A stretch of DNA of 50,461 nt, taken from Ferrimicrobium sp. GTDB lineage: Bacteria; Actinomycetota; Acidimicrobiia; Acidimicrobiales; Acidimicrobiaceae. The stretch lies in the NCBI GenBank assembly GCA_022690815.1, contig JALCZJ010000019.1, positions 1 through 50,461 on the forward strand, read 5' to 3'. Positions 1-9,114 of the stretch are shown in pieces. Position numbers and translations under genes: made by a program. The notes under the pieces are model-generated. The model saw only the letters and a program-made list of their open reading frames with translations. It did not search any database and was not told the DNA's origin. Every line of letters begins with the position of its first letter. The stretch's first letter is position 1.

Positions 1-504
1 TCCTGATTCCCCGCATCAGACTAAGGGCGCGCAACCAAGGCTGCAAGAAACGTTCGATGACTCACGAGACGGTCCAACACAAGCATTACATGCATCTGTG
101 GTGTGCGCTAGTTCATCAGGACTAAGGCCAATGGTGCAAGCGGTATCGGGTTAAGGCCGTGTTGTTTGCGACGGCCCTGTTGGCTACGGCCCTGTTGGCT
201 ACGGCTCTGCTGACTGTGGTCTTGTCTGCTACGATCTGTCTCAAAAGACTATGGGTTGCGCGCTGGTTGCTATGTGTTATCAACGAATGCTTCTCCACTG
301 GATGGCTCCCGCGCCGACCGACGAAGACGTCGATCGACAGCGAGCATGGCGCCGTAAGCATCGCGGCGTTGCCAATGCATGAGCGTCGGTGTCGCAACAC
401 ACGCCCGGCTGCATAGCCCTGTTGTCGAGGTCTGTGCTGACGTGCTGAGATGGATGTGACGACGGGAGACAATCCAAGACGAGGCGCTTTGGCCCACCAT
501 TTGG
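1..504. other. Left edge, no supported gene; contains a short tandem repeat
   Basis: Several open frames cross this stretch on both strands, but none reads like a conserved protein and none has a convincing ribosome binding site. The one clear structure is the 15-bp tandem repeat at 171-215, annotated separately. The segment lies downstream of ispH, which is transcribed toward it. It may be decayed sequence or the end of a gene lying outside the window. Confidence 0.5.
171..215. repeat. Three tandem 15-bp units
   Basis: Units at 171-185 and 186-200 are identical (acggccctgttggct). The unit at 201-215 differs at three positions, and a more degenerate copy may sit at 153-167. The period is a multiple of three, so a hydrophobic Ala-Leu-Leu-Ala-Thr repeat would be encoded on the plus strand, but no gene context supports translation. 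Confidence 0.8.
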
Positions 505-1557
505 TTATCGGGATGGTGGTACCCAAGCGGGTTCAGCGTTGAGCTCATCCAGGGCGTCACGAGCGGCATCATGGACGCCGACATCGGCTGGAGCCTCTTT
601 GTCGAGCAGGAGGGCGGTCGCACAGCCAAGACCACCCAAGAGCTCGCGAAGTTCAGGTGGGGCAGGGAAGAACTCGTCCTCGTCGATCGCATGCACCGTC
701 TCGATGCCTTGGCGAGGGTCGAGCTTGGCAACCACGCGCGTGACGACGTCCTCTGCCGCCGATGCGCCAGCGGTGATTCCAATCGTCCCCTCGAGGTCGT
801 CGGGGAGTTCGAGCTCGGAGTTGATGCGCAGAACGCGCGGTACCCCGTGAGCAGTGCCAATTCGGACGAGGGCACAGGTGTTTGAAGAGTTGGCGGAGCC
901 GATTACCACGAGGACGTCAAGGCGTGGGGCGATCTTGGTCACCGCGGCCTGGCGGTTGGTGGTGGCATAGCACAGATCTGAGCGACCAGGCATCCAAACA
1001 TCTCCGAGGCGCTCTTTGGTACGATCGGCGAGTTCACCCCATTCCGGTACTGCCAGCGTCGTTTGAGCGAGCAACGCGACCGGGCGATCATCAACGTTGA
1101 GTGCCTCCACATCGGCGAGCGCTTCGACAAAGTCAACGGCCCCGGGGGCCTCGGCGATGGCACCAACGGCCTCCTCGTGACCTCGATGGCCGATGTAGAC
1201 GATTCGATAACCCTTGCTGGCCCGGGTCTTGATCTCATGATGAACCTTCGTGACGAGTGGGCAGACCGCATCGATCACGGTCCCGCCGTGTTGTCGGGCT
1301 TCCTCTACCACCTCGGGGGCTGTGCCGTGCGCGCTCAGCATCACCGGGAGTCCCCTTGGGACCTCCGAGATGTCTTGGACAAAAATGACGCCGACACGGC
1401 GGAAGGTCTCAACGACGAGTTGGTTGTGGACGATCTCGTGGTAGCAATAGACAGGAGGTGGGAAGATCCGCACCATCCAGGCAAGGGCGTTGATCGCCTT
1501 CTCGACACCGGCGCAAAAGCCTCGGGGGGAAGCCAGGATGACCTTTTCAACCGTCAC
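505..1557 (-). CDS. ispH: 4-hydroxy-3-methylbut-2-enyl diphosphate reductase
   Basis: This is the last enzyme of the MEP isoprenoid pathway. It is a cytosolic [4Fe-4S] protein that reduces HMBPP to IPP and DMAPP. The 350-residue product starts with GTG. The three cluster cysteines are visible at C15 (GFCAG), C99 (AVCP) and C196 (DLCYATTNRQ). The substrate-binding residues H44, H77 (AHGTAPEV), H127 and E129 and the late SSNT motif are also present. Length is slightly above the family norm of about 310-330. It is divergent from the DUF512 gene, with 76 bp between the two chosen starts, so the two promoters must overlap. Neighbouring ispH, DUF512 and der genes occur together in other bacteria. 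I am very sure of the function. Confidence 0.97.
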   Translation of the reverse strand: MTVEKVILASPRGFCAGVEKAINALAWMVRIFPPPVYCYHEIVHNQLVVETFRRVGVIFVQDISEVPRGLPVMLSAHGTAPEVVEEARQHGGTVIDAVCPLVTKVHHEIKTRASKGYRIVYIGHRGHEEAVGAIAEAPGAVDFVEALADVEALNVDDRPVALLAQTTLAVPEWGELADRTKERLGDVWMPGRSDLCYATTNRQAAVTKIAPRLDVLVVIGSANSSNTCALVRIGTAHGVPRVLRINSELELPDDLEGTIGITAGASAAEDVVTRVVAKLDPRQGIETVHAIDEDEFFPAPPELRELLGGLGCATALLLDKEAPADVGVHDAARDALDELNAEPAWVPPSR

Positions 1558-1633
1558 GCAAGCAAGTCTAGGCGACTTCCAAAGCTACGCTATTGCCCGT
1601 AGCGGAGACCTTCAGCCTTTAGGCTGGTTCTGT

Positions 1634-3025
1634 ATGCCTCACCCCTCCATCCTTCGTGTCTCTCCAGGCTCGCCCGCCGAACGTGGGGGAGTTATGGTTG
1701 GTGATGCTCTCGTCGCCGTCAATGGCGTCCCTCCTCGTGATATCATCGACTATCAACAGTTGGTGGACGGTCCGGATCCAATCCTGACGATCGAGCGCTC
1801 TGGCATCGAGCTCGAGTTGATCATCGACAAGCCCGCAGGATCGTTGGTGGGCATGGAGATCTCTGACGCACTCTTTGACAAGGTGCGCACCTGTGACAAT
1901 CACTGTGAGTTTTGCTTCATCTACCAGCTACCAAAGGGGCTACGTCGCACCCTTTATGTCAAAGATGACGATTATCGATTGTCGTTCTTGTATGGCAACT
2001 TCACCACGCTCACCCGCTTTACTGAGGCGGATTTCGAGCGGGTGATAACCGAACGACTCAGCCCGCTCTATGTCTCGATCCACACGACCGACCCGCTGTT
2101 ACGTGCCGAGATGTTGCGCAATCGTCGAGGGGCAACCTCGCTGCGTTGGCTTGAGCATCTGCTCGAGGCTGGTGTTCGGGTGCACGGGCAGATCGTGCTA
2201 GCGCCTGACATCAACGATGGCGTGCACCTCGAGGCCACCTTGACCGACATCCTCTTGCGATTTCCTTCGTTGGCCTCGGTTGGTGTCGTCCCACTCGGGG
2301 TCTCCAAGTACACCAAAGAGGCGAGGATGCGCCCGATGGCCAAGCACGAGGCTCGCGCGGCAATCGAAACGGTCACCACCTACGCAGAGCTCGCTCGTTC
2401 GGTCCTGGGGCATACGTTGTTCTATTGCTCAGACGAGTTCTATCTCTTAGGCGACGTCACCTTTCCTGATCGTGAGACCTACGGTGACTTCGAACAGCTC
2501 GAGAATGGTGTCGGGGTGACACGTTCCTTCGAGGACGAGTTCACCCACCGCGAGAGCACCAAGGTGCCCGCGCACTCTGGGTTCTTCTCGTCTATCGATG
2601 GAGCACCGGCCTTGGGTTATCGCGCGGTACGCTTTCGGTCCAAGGGTTTTGGCCAGCGCCGGGCCGGGGATGCGCTCAAGGTCGCGATTATCTCGTCGAC
2701 CTATGGCAAGTTAGCGCTTGAACGCGTGTTTGTGGCGGCTGGTCAGCCACCGGTGGACGTGATCGAGGTGCGCAATGAATTCTTCGGCGGCAATATCGCG
2801 GTGACAGGGTTGATGAGCGGTGCTGATGTTGCCCGTGCTATCGCCACCGTCGACTACGACCGCCTGCTGTTGCCCGACGTCTGTCTCAGCGAGGGTCGAT
2901 TCATCGACGGACTCGATGCCCGCGAGTTGCCCAGAGAGGTGGAGGTCGTACCCACAGACGGTGCATCCTTGGCGCTGGCCCTAGATGGGACGGCCTTCCC
3001 GCTGATCGGAGGATCACATGGCTGA
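1634..3025 (+). CDS. PDZ / radical-SAM-like / DUF512 protein
   Basis: This is a putative Fe-S oxidoreductase of the DUF512 family, whose exact reaction is unknown. The chosen ATG at 1634 (463 aa) begins right at a PDZ-like segment (residues about 1-65, SPAERGGV and GDALVAVNG). A frame open further upstream would overlap ispH on the other strand, so I did not use it. A CX3CX2C motif follows (RTCDNHCEFCF, about residues 86-96), as in radical SAM proteins, and the C-terminal half carries the DUF512 region (GYRAVRFRSKGFGQ, NEFFGGNIAVTGL). No strong Shine-Dalgarno is visible. The stop overlaps the der start by 8 bp, indicating translational coupling. Adjacency to der is a known pairing in other phyla and hints at a role near ribosome biogenesis, but that is inference. 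Confidence 0.88.
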   Translation: MPHPSILRVSPGSPAERGGVMVGDALVAVNGVPPRDIIDYQQLVDGPDPILTIERSGIELELIIDKPAGSLVGMEISDALFDKVRTCDNHCEFCFIYQLPKGLRRTLYVKDDDYRLSFLYGNFTTLTRFTEADFERVITERLSPLYVSIHTTDPLLRAEMLRNRRGATSLRWLEHLLEAGVRVHGQIVLAPDINDGVHLEATLTDILLRFPSLASVGVVPLGVSKYTKEARMRPMAKHEARAAIETVTTYAELARSVLGHTLFYCSDEFYLLGDVTFPDRETYGDFEQLENGVGVTRSFEDEFTHRESTKVPAHSGFFSSIDGAPALGYRAVRFRSKGFGQRRAGDALKVAIISSTYGKLALERVFVAAGQPPVDVIEVRNEFFGGNIAVTGLMSGADVARAIATVDYDRLLLPDVCLSEGRFIDGLDARELPREVEVVPTDGASLALALDGTAFPLIGGSHG

Positions 3026-4418
3026 GGTCACAAAAGTCGCGATTGTTGGACGTCCAAACGTCGGTAAGTCGTCGTTGTTTAATCGCATGGTCGGGCGTCG
3101 GGTTGCCGTCGTCGAGGAGCGGGCGAAGGTCACTCGTGACCTCAAGGTCGGCGAGACCAAATGGCGCGGCCGCACGTTTGAATTTATGGATACCGGCGGT
3201 TGGTTGGGTAAAGGCGATGCGCTGGATCAGAAGGTATCACAGATGGCGGAGCGCGCCGTACGCGAGGCTGACGTGGTCGTGTTCTTGGTGGATGTTCGTA
3301 CTGGTGTCACCGAAGAGGATCTCGACGTCGCCAAGATGTTGCATCGCTGGCCAGGGAACACCGTCGTCGTTGTGAACAAGGTCGATCACGAACGCTACGA
3401 TGCCCAGATCTACGAGTTTCTCCAGCTCGGCTTTGGCGACCCGGTCGCCATCTCGGCCATGCACGGGCGCAACACTGGCGACTTTTTGGACATGATCGGT
3501 GAGCTCACCGGAGGGTTTGGTGATGCGGGAGCCGGCCAGTTGCCGATGTATGAGCACGGGGATGACTTCGACCCAGAGGAGGAGTTCGGCCCAGAAGTCG
3601 AGCATGGTCCAGATGATGAGCTCGCCTTCACCGATGCTGTTCGTACCGAGACACATGAGCTTTCGGTAGCTATCGTTGGTCGACCGAATGCCGGGAAATC
3701 CACGTTGTTTAACCGGGTGGTCGGCCAAGAGCGCGCGGTCGTCTACGACCGACCGGGTACGACGGTTGACACGATCGACACGGTCATCGAGACCGAGATG
3801 GGGCCGGTGCGCTTCTTCGATACCGCGGGTCTGCGTCGTCGCTCTCGCTATGCGGAGGCCACCGAGTACTACTCGATGGTGCGTACGCTTCGGGCCATCG
3901 ACAGCTGTAACGTCGCGGTCCTCGTGGTTGATGCGACGGTTGGGGTCACGGGCTGGGACCAGCGGCTCGCTGAGCGTATCGACTTGGCGGGTTCTCCGAT
4001 TGTCTTGGTGCTCAACAAGTGGGACCTGCTCGATCACGACGCCCGTCTCATGGTCAATGCCCAGGTGAGCGATCGTCTGTCATTTCTTACCGGTGTGGAA
4101 CCGATGCGCATCTCCGCTCAGAGCGGCAAGGGCGTGCATCGATTGTTGCCCAAGCTCTTCGAGGCGCAAGCGGCCTATCGATCGCGAGTACCAACTGGCG
4201 AGCTGAATCGTTTCCTTCGATCGCTCCAAGGGGCAAACCCGCCTCGTGAAGGCCGCATCCTCTACGTTGTCCAGGGCGCTAGCGAGCCTCCAACGTTTAC
4301 GCTTTTTGCCAGTAAGCCATTGACGGCCTCGTATCTCAAGTTCCTCGAGAACCGGATTCGCGAGCACTACAAGCTCGGTTCTACTCCGATCAAACTGCGT
4401 GTGCGTCGCAGGGATTAA
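3018..4418 (+). CDS. der: Ribosome biogenesis GTPase Der (EngA)
   Basis: Der is a double GTPase that helps mature the 50S subunit in the cytosol. Two G domains are clear. The first has GRPNVGKS (11-18), DTGGW (59-63) and NKVD (120-123). The second has GRPNAGKS (221-228), DTAGLRRRSR and NKWD. A KH-like domain fills the last 80 or so residues. At 466 aa it is longer than typical Der (about 440). The extra length is an unusually acidic linker (about 175-205) between the G domains. The first switch reads RAKVTRD rather than the common TPGVTRD. It is coupled to the upstream DUF512 gene by an 8-bp overlap and followed closely by the carboxylase gene. Confidence 0.97.
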   Translation: MAEVTKVAIVGRPNVGKSSLFNRMVGRRVAVVEERAKVTRDLKVGETKWRGRTFEFMDTGGWLGKGDALDQKVSQMAERAVREADVVVFLVDVRTGVTEEDLDVAKMLHRWPGNTVVVVNKVDHERYDAQIYEFLQLGFGDPVAISAMHGRNTGDFLDMIGELTGGFGDAGAGQLPMYEHGDDFDPEEEFGPEVEHGPDDELAFTDAVRTETHELSVAIVGRPNAGKSTLFNRVVGQERAVVYDRPGTTVDTIDTVIETEMGPVRFFDTAGLRRRSRYAEATEYYSMVRTLRAIDSCNVAVLVVDATVGVTGWDQRLAERIDLAGSPIVLVLNKWDLLDHDARLMVNAQVSDRLSFLTGVEPMRISAQSGKGVHRLLPKLFEAQAAYRSRVPTGELNRFLRSLQGANPPREGRILYVVQGASEPPTFTLFASKPLTASYLKFLENRIREHYKLGSTPIKLRVRRRD

Positions 4419-4454
4419 CCTAGGCACGTGAGCGACAGAGAGGTTGGAGCATTC

Positions 4455-5975
4455 ATGAGCGATCGGGTAGTTCAGCGGGCTGAACAGATCAAGTACGGCT
4501 GGCCCAAGTCGGTTGAGGAGAAGTTACAAAAGGCAGAGAAGCTCCATGCCAGGGAGCGCATCTCGTTGCTCGTTGACCCGGGCTCATTCCGCGAAGACGG
4601 ACTCTTTGCTAATGAGCGCGATCCAAGCCTGCCAGCCGATGGTGTGATCACCGGCACCGGCACGATCGATGGTCGGCCGGTCGCGATCATGGCCAATGAT
4701 CAGACGGTCAAGGCCGGCTCATGGGGGGCACGTACGGTTGAGAAGATCATTCGCATCACCGAACTTGCCTATAACGAGTTGTTGCCTATCTTTTACCTTG
4801 TCGACTCCGCCGGAGCCAGGATCACCGATCAGGTCGAGCTCTTCCCCGGTCGTCGCGGTGCCGGGAGAATCTTCGCCAACCAGGTGCGCCTTTCGGGTCG
4901 GGTACCCCAAATCTGCTGTCTCTTTGGCCCTTCGGCGGCGGGAGGAGCCTACATTCCTGCCTTCTGCGATGTGGTGTTCATGGTTGAGAAGAACGCGTCG
5001 ATGTACTTGGGTTCGCCGCGGATGGCCGAGGTGGTGATCGGTGAGCGGGTGACGCTCGATGAGATGGGTGGCGCCAGAATGCACGCCTCTGTCTCTGGCT
5101 GCGGTGACAACCTGGTTGCCGATGACGCAGGTGCGCTTGCCGCGGCACGTGCGTACTTCTCCTACCTGCCGACCAGCTATAAGGAGACCCCGCCACACGA
5201 AGAGGCGTTGGATCCGATCGTTGAACTTGACGACTCGATGATCCCCACCATGCCTCAGCAAGGTTACGACATGCATCAGATCATCAATGCTATCGTCGAT
5301 GCAGGGAGCTTTTTTGAGATCAAGCCACTGTTTGCATCGGAGATCCTGGTTGGCTTTGCCCGCTTGGACGGCGCGGTCATCGGTGTCGTGGCCAACAATC
5401 CGATGTCCAAGGGTGGGGTGCTCTTTGGAGACTCGGCCGACAAGGCAGCTCGATTCATTTGGAACTGCGATGCCTTCAACATCCCGCTGCTCTTTTTGGC
5501 CGATGTGCCAGGTTTTATGATTGGGTCTGAGGTGGAGCGCCAAGGGATTATCCGTCACGGTGCCAAAATGATTACGGCCGTGGCCGAGGCGACGGTACCC
5601 AAGATCTCGGTGATCGTGCGAAAGGCCTACGGAGCTGGTCTCTATGCCATGTGTGGGCCAGGGTTTTCTCCTGAGGCGACGATTGCGTTGCCGTCGGCGG
5701 CGATCGCCGTAATGGGTCCAGAACCTGCGGTCAATGCCGTCTACTACAACAAGATCGCGAGTATCGAGGACCCCGAGGAGCGAACAGAGTTTATCCGCGC
5801 CATGCGCGAAGAGTACGAAAAAGATGTTGACCTGCTACGGCTTGCCAGTGATCTCGTGATTGACGTCATCATCGAGGGGCGGTTTTTGCGTCATGAACTG
5901 ATCGCCCGCTTCGATCGGGCACGGCGTCGTGATCGGTTCTTTTCTGGTCGTCGACATGGAGTACCGCCGGTCTAG
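4455..5975 (+). CDS. Acyl-CoA (propionyl/methylcrotonyl-type) carboxylase beta subunit
   Basis: This is a carboxyltransferase of the crotonase-fold family. It transfers carboxyl from biotin to an acyl-CoA such as propionyl-CoA or acetyl-CoA, working with a biotin carboxylase/BCCP subunit that is not in this window. Family landmarks include HARERISLLVDPGSF near the N-terminus, DSAGARI and FGPSAAGGAYIPA (oxyanion-hole glycines) and GVVANNP with FLADVPGFMIG in the C-terminal half. The total length of about 506 aa is normal. An upstream in-frame GTG at 4428 would add nine residues whose first four repeat the start (MSDR...MSDR). I prefer the ATG at 4455 because the purine-rich GGTTGGAG sits at a good distance. 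Substrate specificity cannot be read from sequence alone. Confidence 0.92.
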   Translation: MSDRVVQRAEQIKYGWPKSVEEKLQKAEKLHARERISLLVDPGSFREDGLFANERDPSLPADGVITGTGTIDGRPVAIMANDQTVKAGSWGARTVEKIIRITELAYNELLPIFYLVDSAGARITDQVELFPGRRGAGRIFANQVRLSGRVPQICCLFGPSAAGGAYIPAFCDVVFMVEKNASMYLGSPRMAEVVIGERVTLDEMGGARMHASVSGCGDNLVADDAGALAAARAYFSYLPTSYKETPPHEEALDPIVELDDSMIPTMPQQGYDMHQIINAIVDAGSFFEIKPLFASEILVGFARLDGAVIGVVANNPMSKGGVLFGDSADKAARFIWNCDAFNIPLLFLADVPGFMIGSEVERQGIIRHGAKMITAVAEATVPKISVIVRKAYGAGLYAMCGPGFSPEATIALPSAAIAVMGPEPAVNAVYYNKIASIEDPEERTEFIRAMREEYEKDVDLLRLASDLVIDVIIEGRFLRHELIARFDRARRRDRFFSGRRHGVPPV

Positions 5976-6383
5976 ATCGCAACGTTGGTCATCGGTGATG
6001 CCGTGTTCCTGTAGGCAGTGCCAACCATCGCTGCTTGGTCCGACATGATTGGATCGGGTGCCTGGCTGGCGTCTTGGCAATCGTGAGCTTGCGGGCTAAC
6101 GTGAGCTTGCGGGTAGCGTAGTCAGACCATAATCAGTGGGCATGATCGCCACCATCATCGTGATTCGTGGATCGGTCGATTGGGTAACGGAAGACTGGCA
6201 TGCTATCACGCGACGTGCGCTGGATGCGAAGCGACGAGTGGGCGGACTCTTTCGGCTGATGGCGCTTCGGTGGGTCTTTGGTCGGGAGTCTAGGGCGCGC
6301 CGACGCTTGCTCGATGCGCCGACAGTGCATGAGCTGAAGCGGTGACTTCTTCAATGCTGTTGAGCACCGAATAGGATGTAACT
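5976..6383. other. Intergenic stretch with an 18-bp direct repeat and a doubtful 67-69 aa frame
   Basis: No gene here is well supported. A plus-strand frame from about 6136 or 6142 to 6345 would encode a basic peptide (WHAITRRALDAKRR, ALRWVFGRESRARRR), but it has no obvious ribosome binding site or recognised family. At 6082-6113 the 14-mer cgtgagcttgcggg is repeated with an 18-bp period. The stretch may hold the terminator of the der/carboxylase unit and the promoter of the gene at 6384, but I see no clear motif for either. Confidence 0.4.
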
Positions 6384-6581
6384 ATGCCATGGTGCGATAC
6401 TTGCGAGCGCTTTCAAGATTCAGACGAACTCGACGGCGAAGGACACTGCCCAAGCTGTGGAACGGTCATTGCGGCGCCCAAGAAAAAGCCGTGGCACTTT
6501 AAGCTCCTGATCGTTGCCACCATCCTTTACTTGACCTATCGGTTGATTCAGCTCATCCTCTGGCTCCACCACGTTCTCTAG
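6384..6581 (+). CDS. Small zinc-ribbon membrane protein
   Basis: This 65-residue protein has two CX2C knuckles (C4-X2-C7 and CPSCG at about 22-25), which together look like a rubredoxin/zinc-ribbon fold. A Pro/Lys linker (AAPKKKPWHFK) and one hydrophobic segment (about 41-62, LLIVATILYLTYRLIQLILW) follow. The likely topology is an N-terminal metal-binding head in the cytoplasm with a C-terminal anchor. Small actinobacterial proteins of this design are common but lack a known function. It stands alone between a gap and an MBL gene transcribed the same way 170 bp downstream. Confidence 0.75.
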   Translation: MPWCDTCERFQDSDELDGEGHCPSCGTVIAAPKKKPWHFKLLIVATILYLTYRLIQLILWLHHVL

Positions 6582-6750
6582 CTGTTGTGGGGCGTCAGGA
6601 CTAGTGTTGGTATCCGAGTTACTCATGGGTGCGAGTAAATTTTTTGCCAACGCGATTCTGGGCAAGAGAGAGTGCAACGGACGTCAACAAGCTAATAACC
6701 GCTGGTGAGGAAGATATCTCAGCGATAGGGAACTCCTAGAAAGGCATAAG

Positions 6751-7665
6751 ATGCAATCGTTGCCCAAGGTTCGCATGCAAGAGGTCGCTGACGGCATCTT
6801 CGCCTTCATCCAACGGGACGGCTCCTGGTATCTCAACAATGCCGGTGTAATTCCGACGGCTGGGTTGTCGTACCTCATCGACTCAGCAGCGACGGTGGAC
6901 CGGACCAAGGTGCTCATCAACGAGGCGAAGCGCGTTGGCGTCGGTGATCGCGTTGGCATGATCGCAACCCATCATCATGGTGACCATACGAATGGGAACG
7001 CGACCCTTGACCCATGTTTCATCGTGGCGCAGGCCTCAGTCCCCGGTGAGATGGAGTCGGGTTTTGCGGTGCCACCACCGGGTCTCTTTACCGACGTCGA
7101 TTGGGGCGATATTGTGGTGCGACCCCCCGATATCGTGTTCGATCAAAGCCTGGGTCTCGCGATTGGTGAGCGCCGTGTGGAGCTGCGCCATTTCGGCCAT
7201 CCTGCCCACACGCTTGGGGATGCGGTTGTCTACTTTCCTGATGATCGACTGCTCTTCGCTGGCGACCTCGCGTTTAATGGAGGCACGCCGTTTGCACTGA
7301 TGGGTTCGGTCCAGGGATGGTTGAACACGCTGACATCTCTGCGCGGTCTTGAGGTTGAGACGGTGGTCCCTGGCCACGGTGAGCCGTGTTCGATGAAGGT
7401 GTTCGAGTCTATCGAGCGCTACCTCAACTGGGTGCTTAACCTCGCTGGACGTGCCCTCAGCGACAATATCGCGCCGCTCGAGGCTGCGATGAGTACCGAT
7501 CTTGGTGAGTTCGCCGAGTGGCACGACAGCGAGCGCATTGTTGGCAATCTGCATCGCGCCATGGCTGAACTCAAGGGCCTCGAGCCTGGAGGTTCAGTCG
7601 ATGTCGTTGCGGCTTTTACCGATATGATTACCTATCACGGCGGGCCGCTTATCTGCATGGCTTAA
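6751..7665 (+). CDS. MBL-fold metallo-hydrolase
   Basis: This 304-aa cytosolic hydrolase has the full metal-binding signature of the metallo-beta-lactamase fold: HHHGDH (H74, H76, D78, H79), a later His in GHPAHTLGD, Asp in FAGDLAFNG and a last His in VPGHGEP. It resembles the glyoxalase II/cyclase-like branch, but the substrate is not deducible. The N-terminus ([16 protein letters not shown]) is typical of the branch. The start ATG at 6751 follows an AGAAAGG-like element. The C-terminal 80 residues are helical and probably form a cap. The next gene, a chemoreceptor, begins 50 bp downstream on the same strand. Confidence 0.9.
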   Translation: MQSLPKVRMQEVADGIFAFIQRDGSWYLNNAGVIPTAGLSYLIDSAATVDRTKVLINEAKRVGVGDRVGMIATHHHGDHTNGNATLDPCFIVAQASVPGEMESGFAVPPPGLFTDVDWGDIVVRPPDIVFDQSLGLAIGERRVELRHFGHPAHTLGDAVVYFPDDRLLFAGDLAFNGGTPFALMGSVQGWLNTLTSLRGLEVETVVPGHGEPCSMKVFESIERYLNWVLNLAGRALSDNIAPLEAAMSTDLGEFAEWHDSERIVGNLHRAMAELKGLEPGGSVDVVAAFTDMITYHGGPLICMA

Positions 7666-7715
7666 GAGACTGTGCTCCTTGTCAAGCTCTGGGTGATCGT
7701 GCCGATGATGGCTAC

Positions 7716-8834
7716 ATGGCAAGAGGTTTTTCTGGACTGCGTCGTTCTGCGCTGATGGATAGGGGGGTGCTTGATCGTCTGGATGCACCGATCGCGCTGG
7801 CGACACCAGATGCGGAGGCGCGTGTCACCTACGTCAACCCGAGTGCAGAACGTCGATTGAAGTTAGTAGTTGCTGGTCATGATGCGACCCTTGCCGACCT
7901 GTTTCCTGATGCGGAGTTCGCCCGTCGTCAGCTTCAGCGTCTACGCACAGACCGGCGACAGAATCAGGTGGAGTTGGAATACGGTTCCGGTGATCGCCAC
8001 TACATAGCCAAGATCTCCTTGGTAACCGACGCTGATAGGCAGGCTGACGAGTGTTTTCTGGTGCAATGGAGAGACGTGTCGGTTCGTGTTCGTGATGACG
8101 AACTTCGCCGAGAGTCGAACCAGTATCGATCGAGCGCTGTAGCCGAGGCGGTAAGTCAGATTGCAGCCGCGGTAGAAGAGTTGTCGGTCACCGCTGGAGA
8201 GGTGGCTGAAAACACTAGGGTAGTCAAGGAAGCGGCAGATTCTGTCAACAGCAAGGCTGCTGAGAGTCGCGATGTTTTCTTTGCAGCTAAGGGTGCGATT
8301 GACGAGATATCGCGACGGATGACTGAGACTTCGGCAACCCTTGCACGACTCTCCGAAAAGACGAAGTTGATCGACGCGATGGTATCGACAATCCAGGGTA
8401 TCGCAGATCAGACGAATCTTTTGGCTCTCAATGCCGCGATTGAAGCGGCCCGGGCTGGGGCGGCAGGGCGCGGCTTCGGGGTCGTCGCCGACGAGGTGCG
8501 TCAATTGGCAAGCCGGGCGCGTGGTGCTGCCTCTGAGATCACGAGCCGTATTGCTGAAGTTCGATCCGGTACGACCGAGGTGAGTGAGGGGTTCGAAGAG
8601 AGCTTCCAGGAGGCGTTGCGGGGCACGGCGGATGCCGAGGCAGCTGCGGTAGCCCTCGAGGACATCTTGACTGCAAACCGGCAAGTGCGCGAGATGCTTC
8701 TTCGCATTAACAGCGCTACAGAACAACAAGAACAAGCGACAATGGAGATCTCAGATAGGCTTTCAAGGATCCTTGTCGCAACGGAAGGGTCCGCAGAGGA
8801 TTCAGAGCGGCGTTTTGGTGTCCGAGCCGAGTAG
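7716..8834 (+). CDS. Soluble PAS-domain methyl-accepting chemotaxis-like protein
   Basis: This is a sensory transducer of 372 aa with no membrane segment. Residues about 18-125 form a PAS-like sensor ([19 protein letters not shown]). Residues about 135-355 are a long coiled-coil MCP signalling domain with the diagnostic hairpin tip at about 227-264 ([19 protein letters not shown], then [15 protein letters not shown]), which contacts CheA/CheW. No HAMP domain and no C-terminal CheR/CheB tether are seen. The start could instead be the internal ATG at 7758 ([12 protein letters not shown]). No che or flagellar gene lies in the window, so the partner is elsewhere. The cytosolic location suggests sensing of an internal redox or ligand signal. 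Confidence 0.9.
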   Translation: MARGFSGLRRSALMDRGVLDRLDAPIALATPDAEARVTYVNPSAERRLKLVVAGHDATLADLFPDAEFARRQLQRLRTDRRQNQVELEYGSGDRHYIAKISLVTDADRQADECFLVQWRDVSVRVRDDELRRESNQYRSSAVAEAVSQIAAAVEELSVTAGEVAENTRVVKEAADSVNSKAAESRDVFFAAKGAIDEISRRMTETSATLARLSEKTKLIDAMVSTIQGIADQTNLLALNAAIEAARAGAAGRGFGVVADEVRQLASRARGAASEITSRIAEVRSGTTEVSEGFEESFQEALRGTADAEAAAVALEDILTANRQVREMLLRINSATEQQEQATMEISDRLSRILVATEGSAEDSERRFGVRAE

Positions 8835-8932
8835 CTTGTGGCCCACCAAGAGCCACATCTGGGACATCTACGGATTTGGGAATCGAGTGCGTTGTAGCAC
8901 CGCGCCAGACGTATCTCGGTAGAATGAGCGCA

Positions 8933-9010
8933 CGGGCTGTGGCGCAGCTTGGTTAGCGCGCTTGACTGGGGGTCAAGAGGTCGGGAGTTCAAATCTCCCC
9001 AGCCCGACCA
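8933..9010 (+). tRNA. tRNA-Pro (anticodon GGG)
   Basis: A full cloverleaf can be drawn by eye. The acceptor stem pairs CGGGCTG (8933-8939) with CAGCCCG (9000-9006), and the anticodon stem pairs cttga (8961-8965) with tcaag (8973-8977). The loop ctGGGgg gives anticodon GGG at 8968-8970. The T arm pairs gggag with ctccc around ttcaaat. Discriminator A9007 is followed by an encoded CCA (9008-9010). The 3' end lies next to a decayed integrase, the usual arrangement for a tRNA used as an attachment site. Confidence 0.96.
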
Positions 9011-9114
9011 GAAATGACCAGGTAAGAGGCTATAGAACGCCTTCTGGCCAGAATTGATCTTTCACATGCGTCACTTGTAAAGTCACTTCACAGCATCTAT
9101 GGATCTCGCGTGAC

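Noticed and set aside
159-416. 85-codon plus-strand frame beginning with an Ala-Leu-Thr repeat
   Set aside because: The hydrophobic start comes only from the 15-bp repeat; there is no ribosome site or recognisable domain.
270-875. Long open frames opposite or inside ispH
   Set aside because: They are out-of-frame shadows of a certain gene, with unprotein-like Arg/Ser composition.
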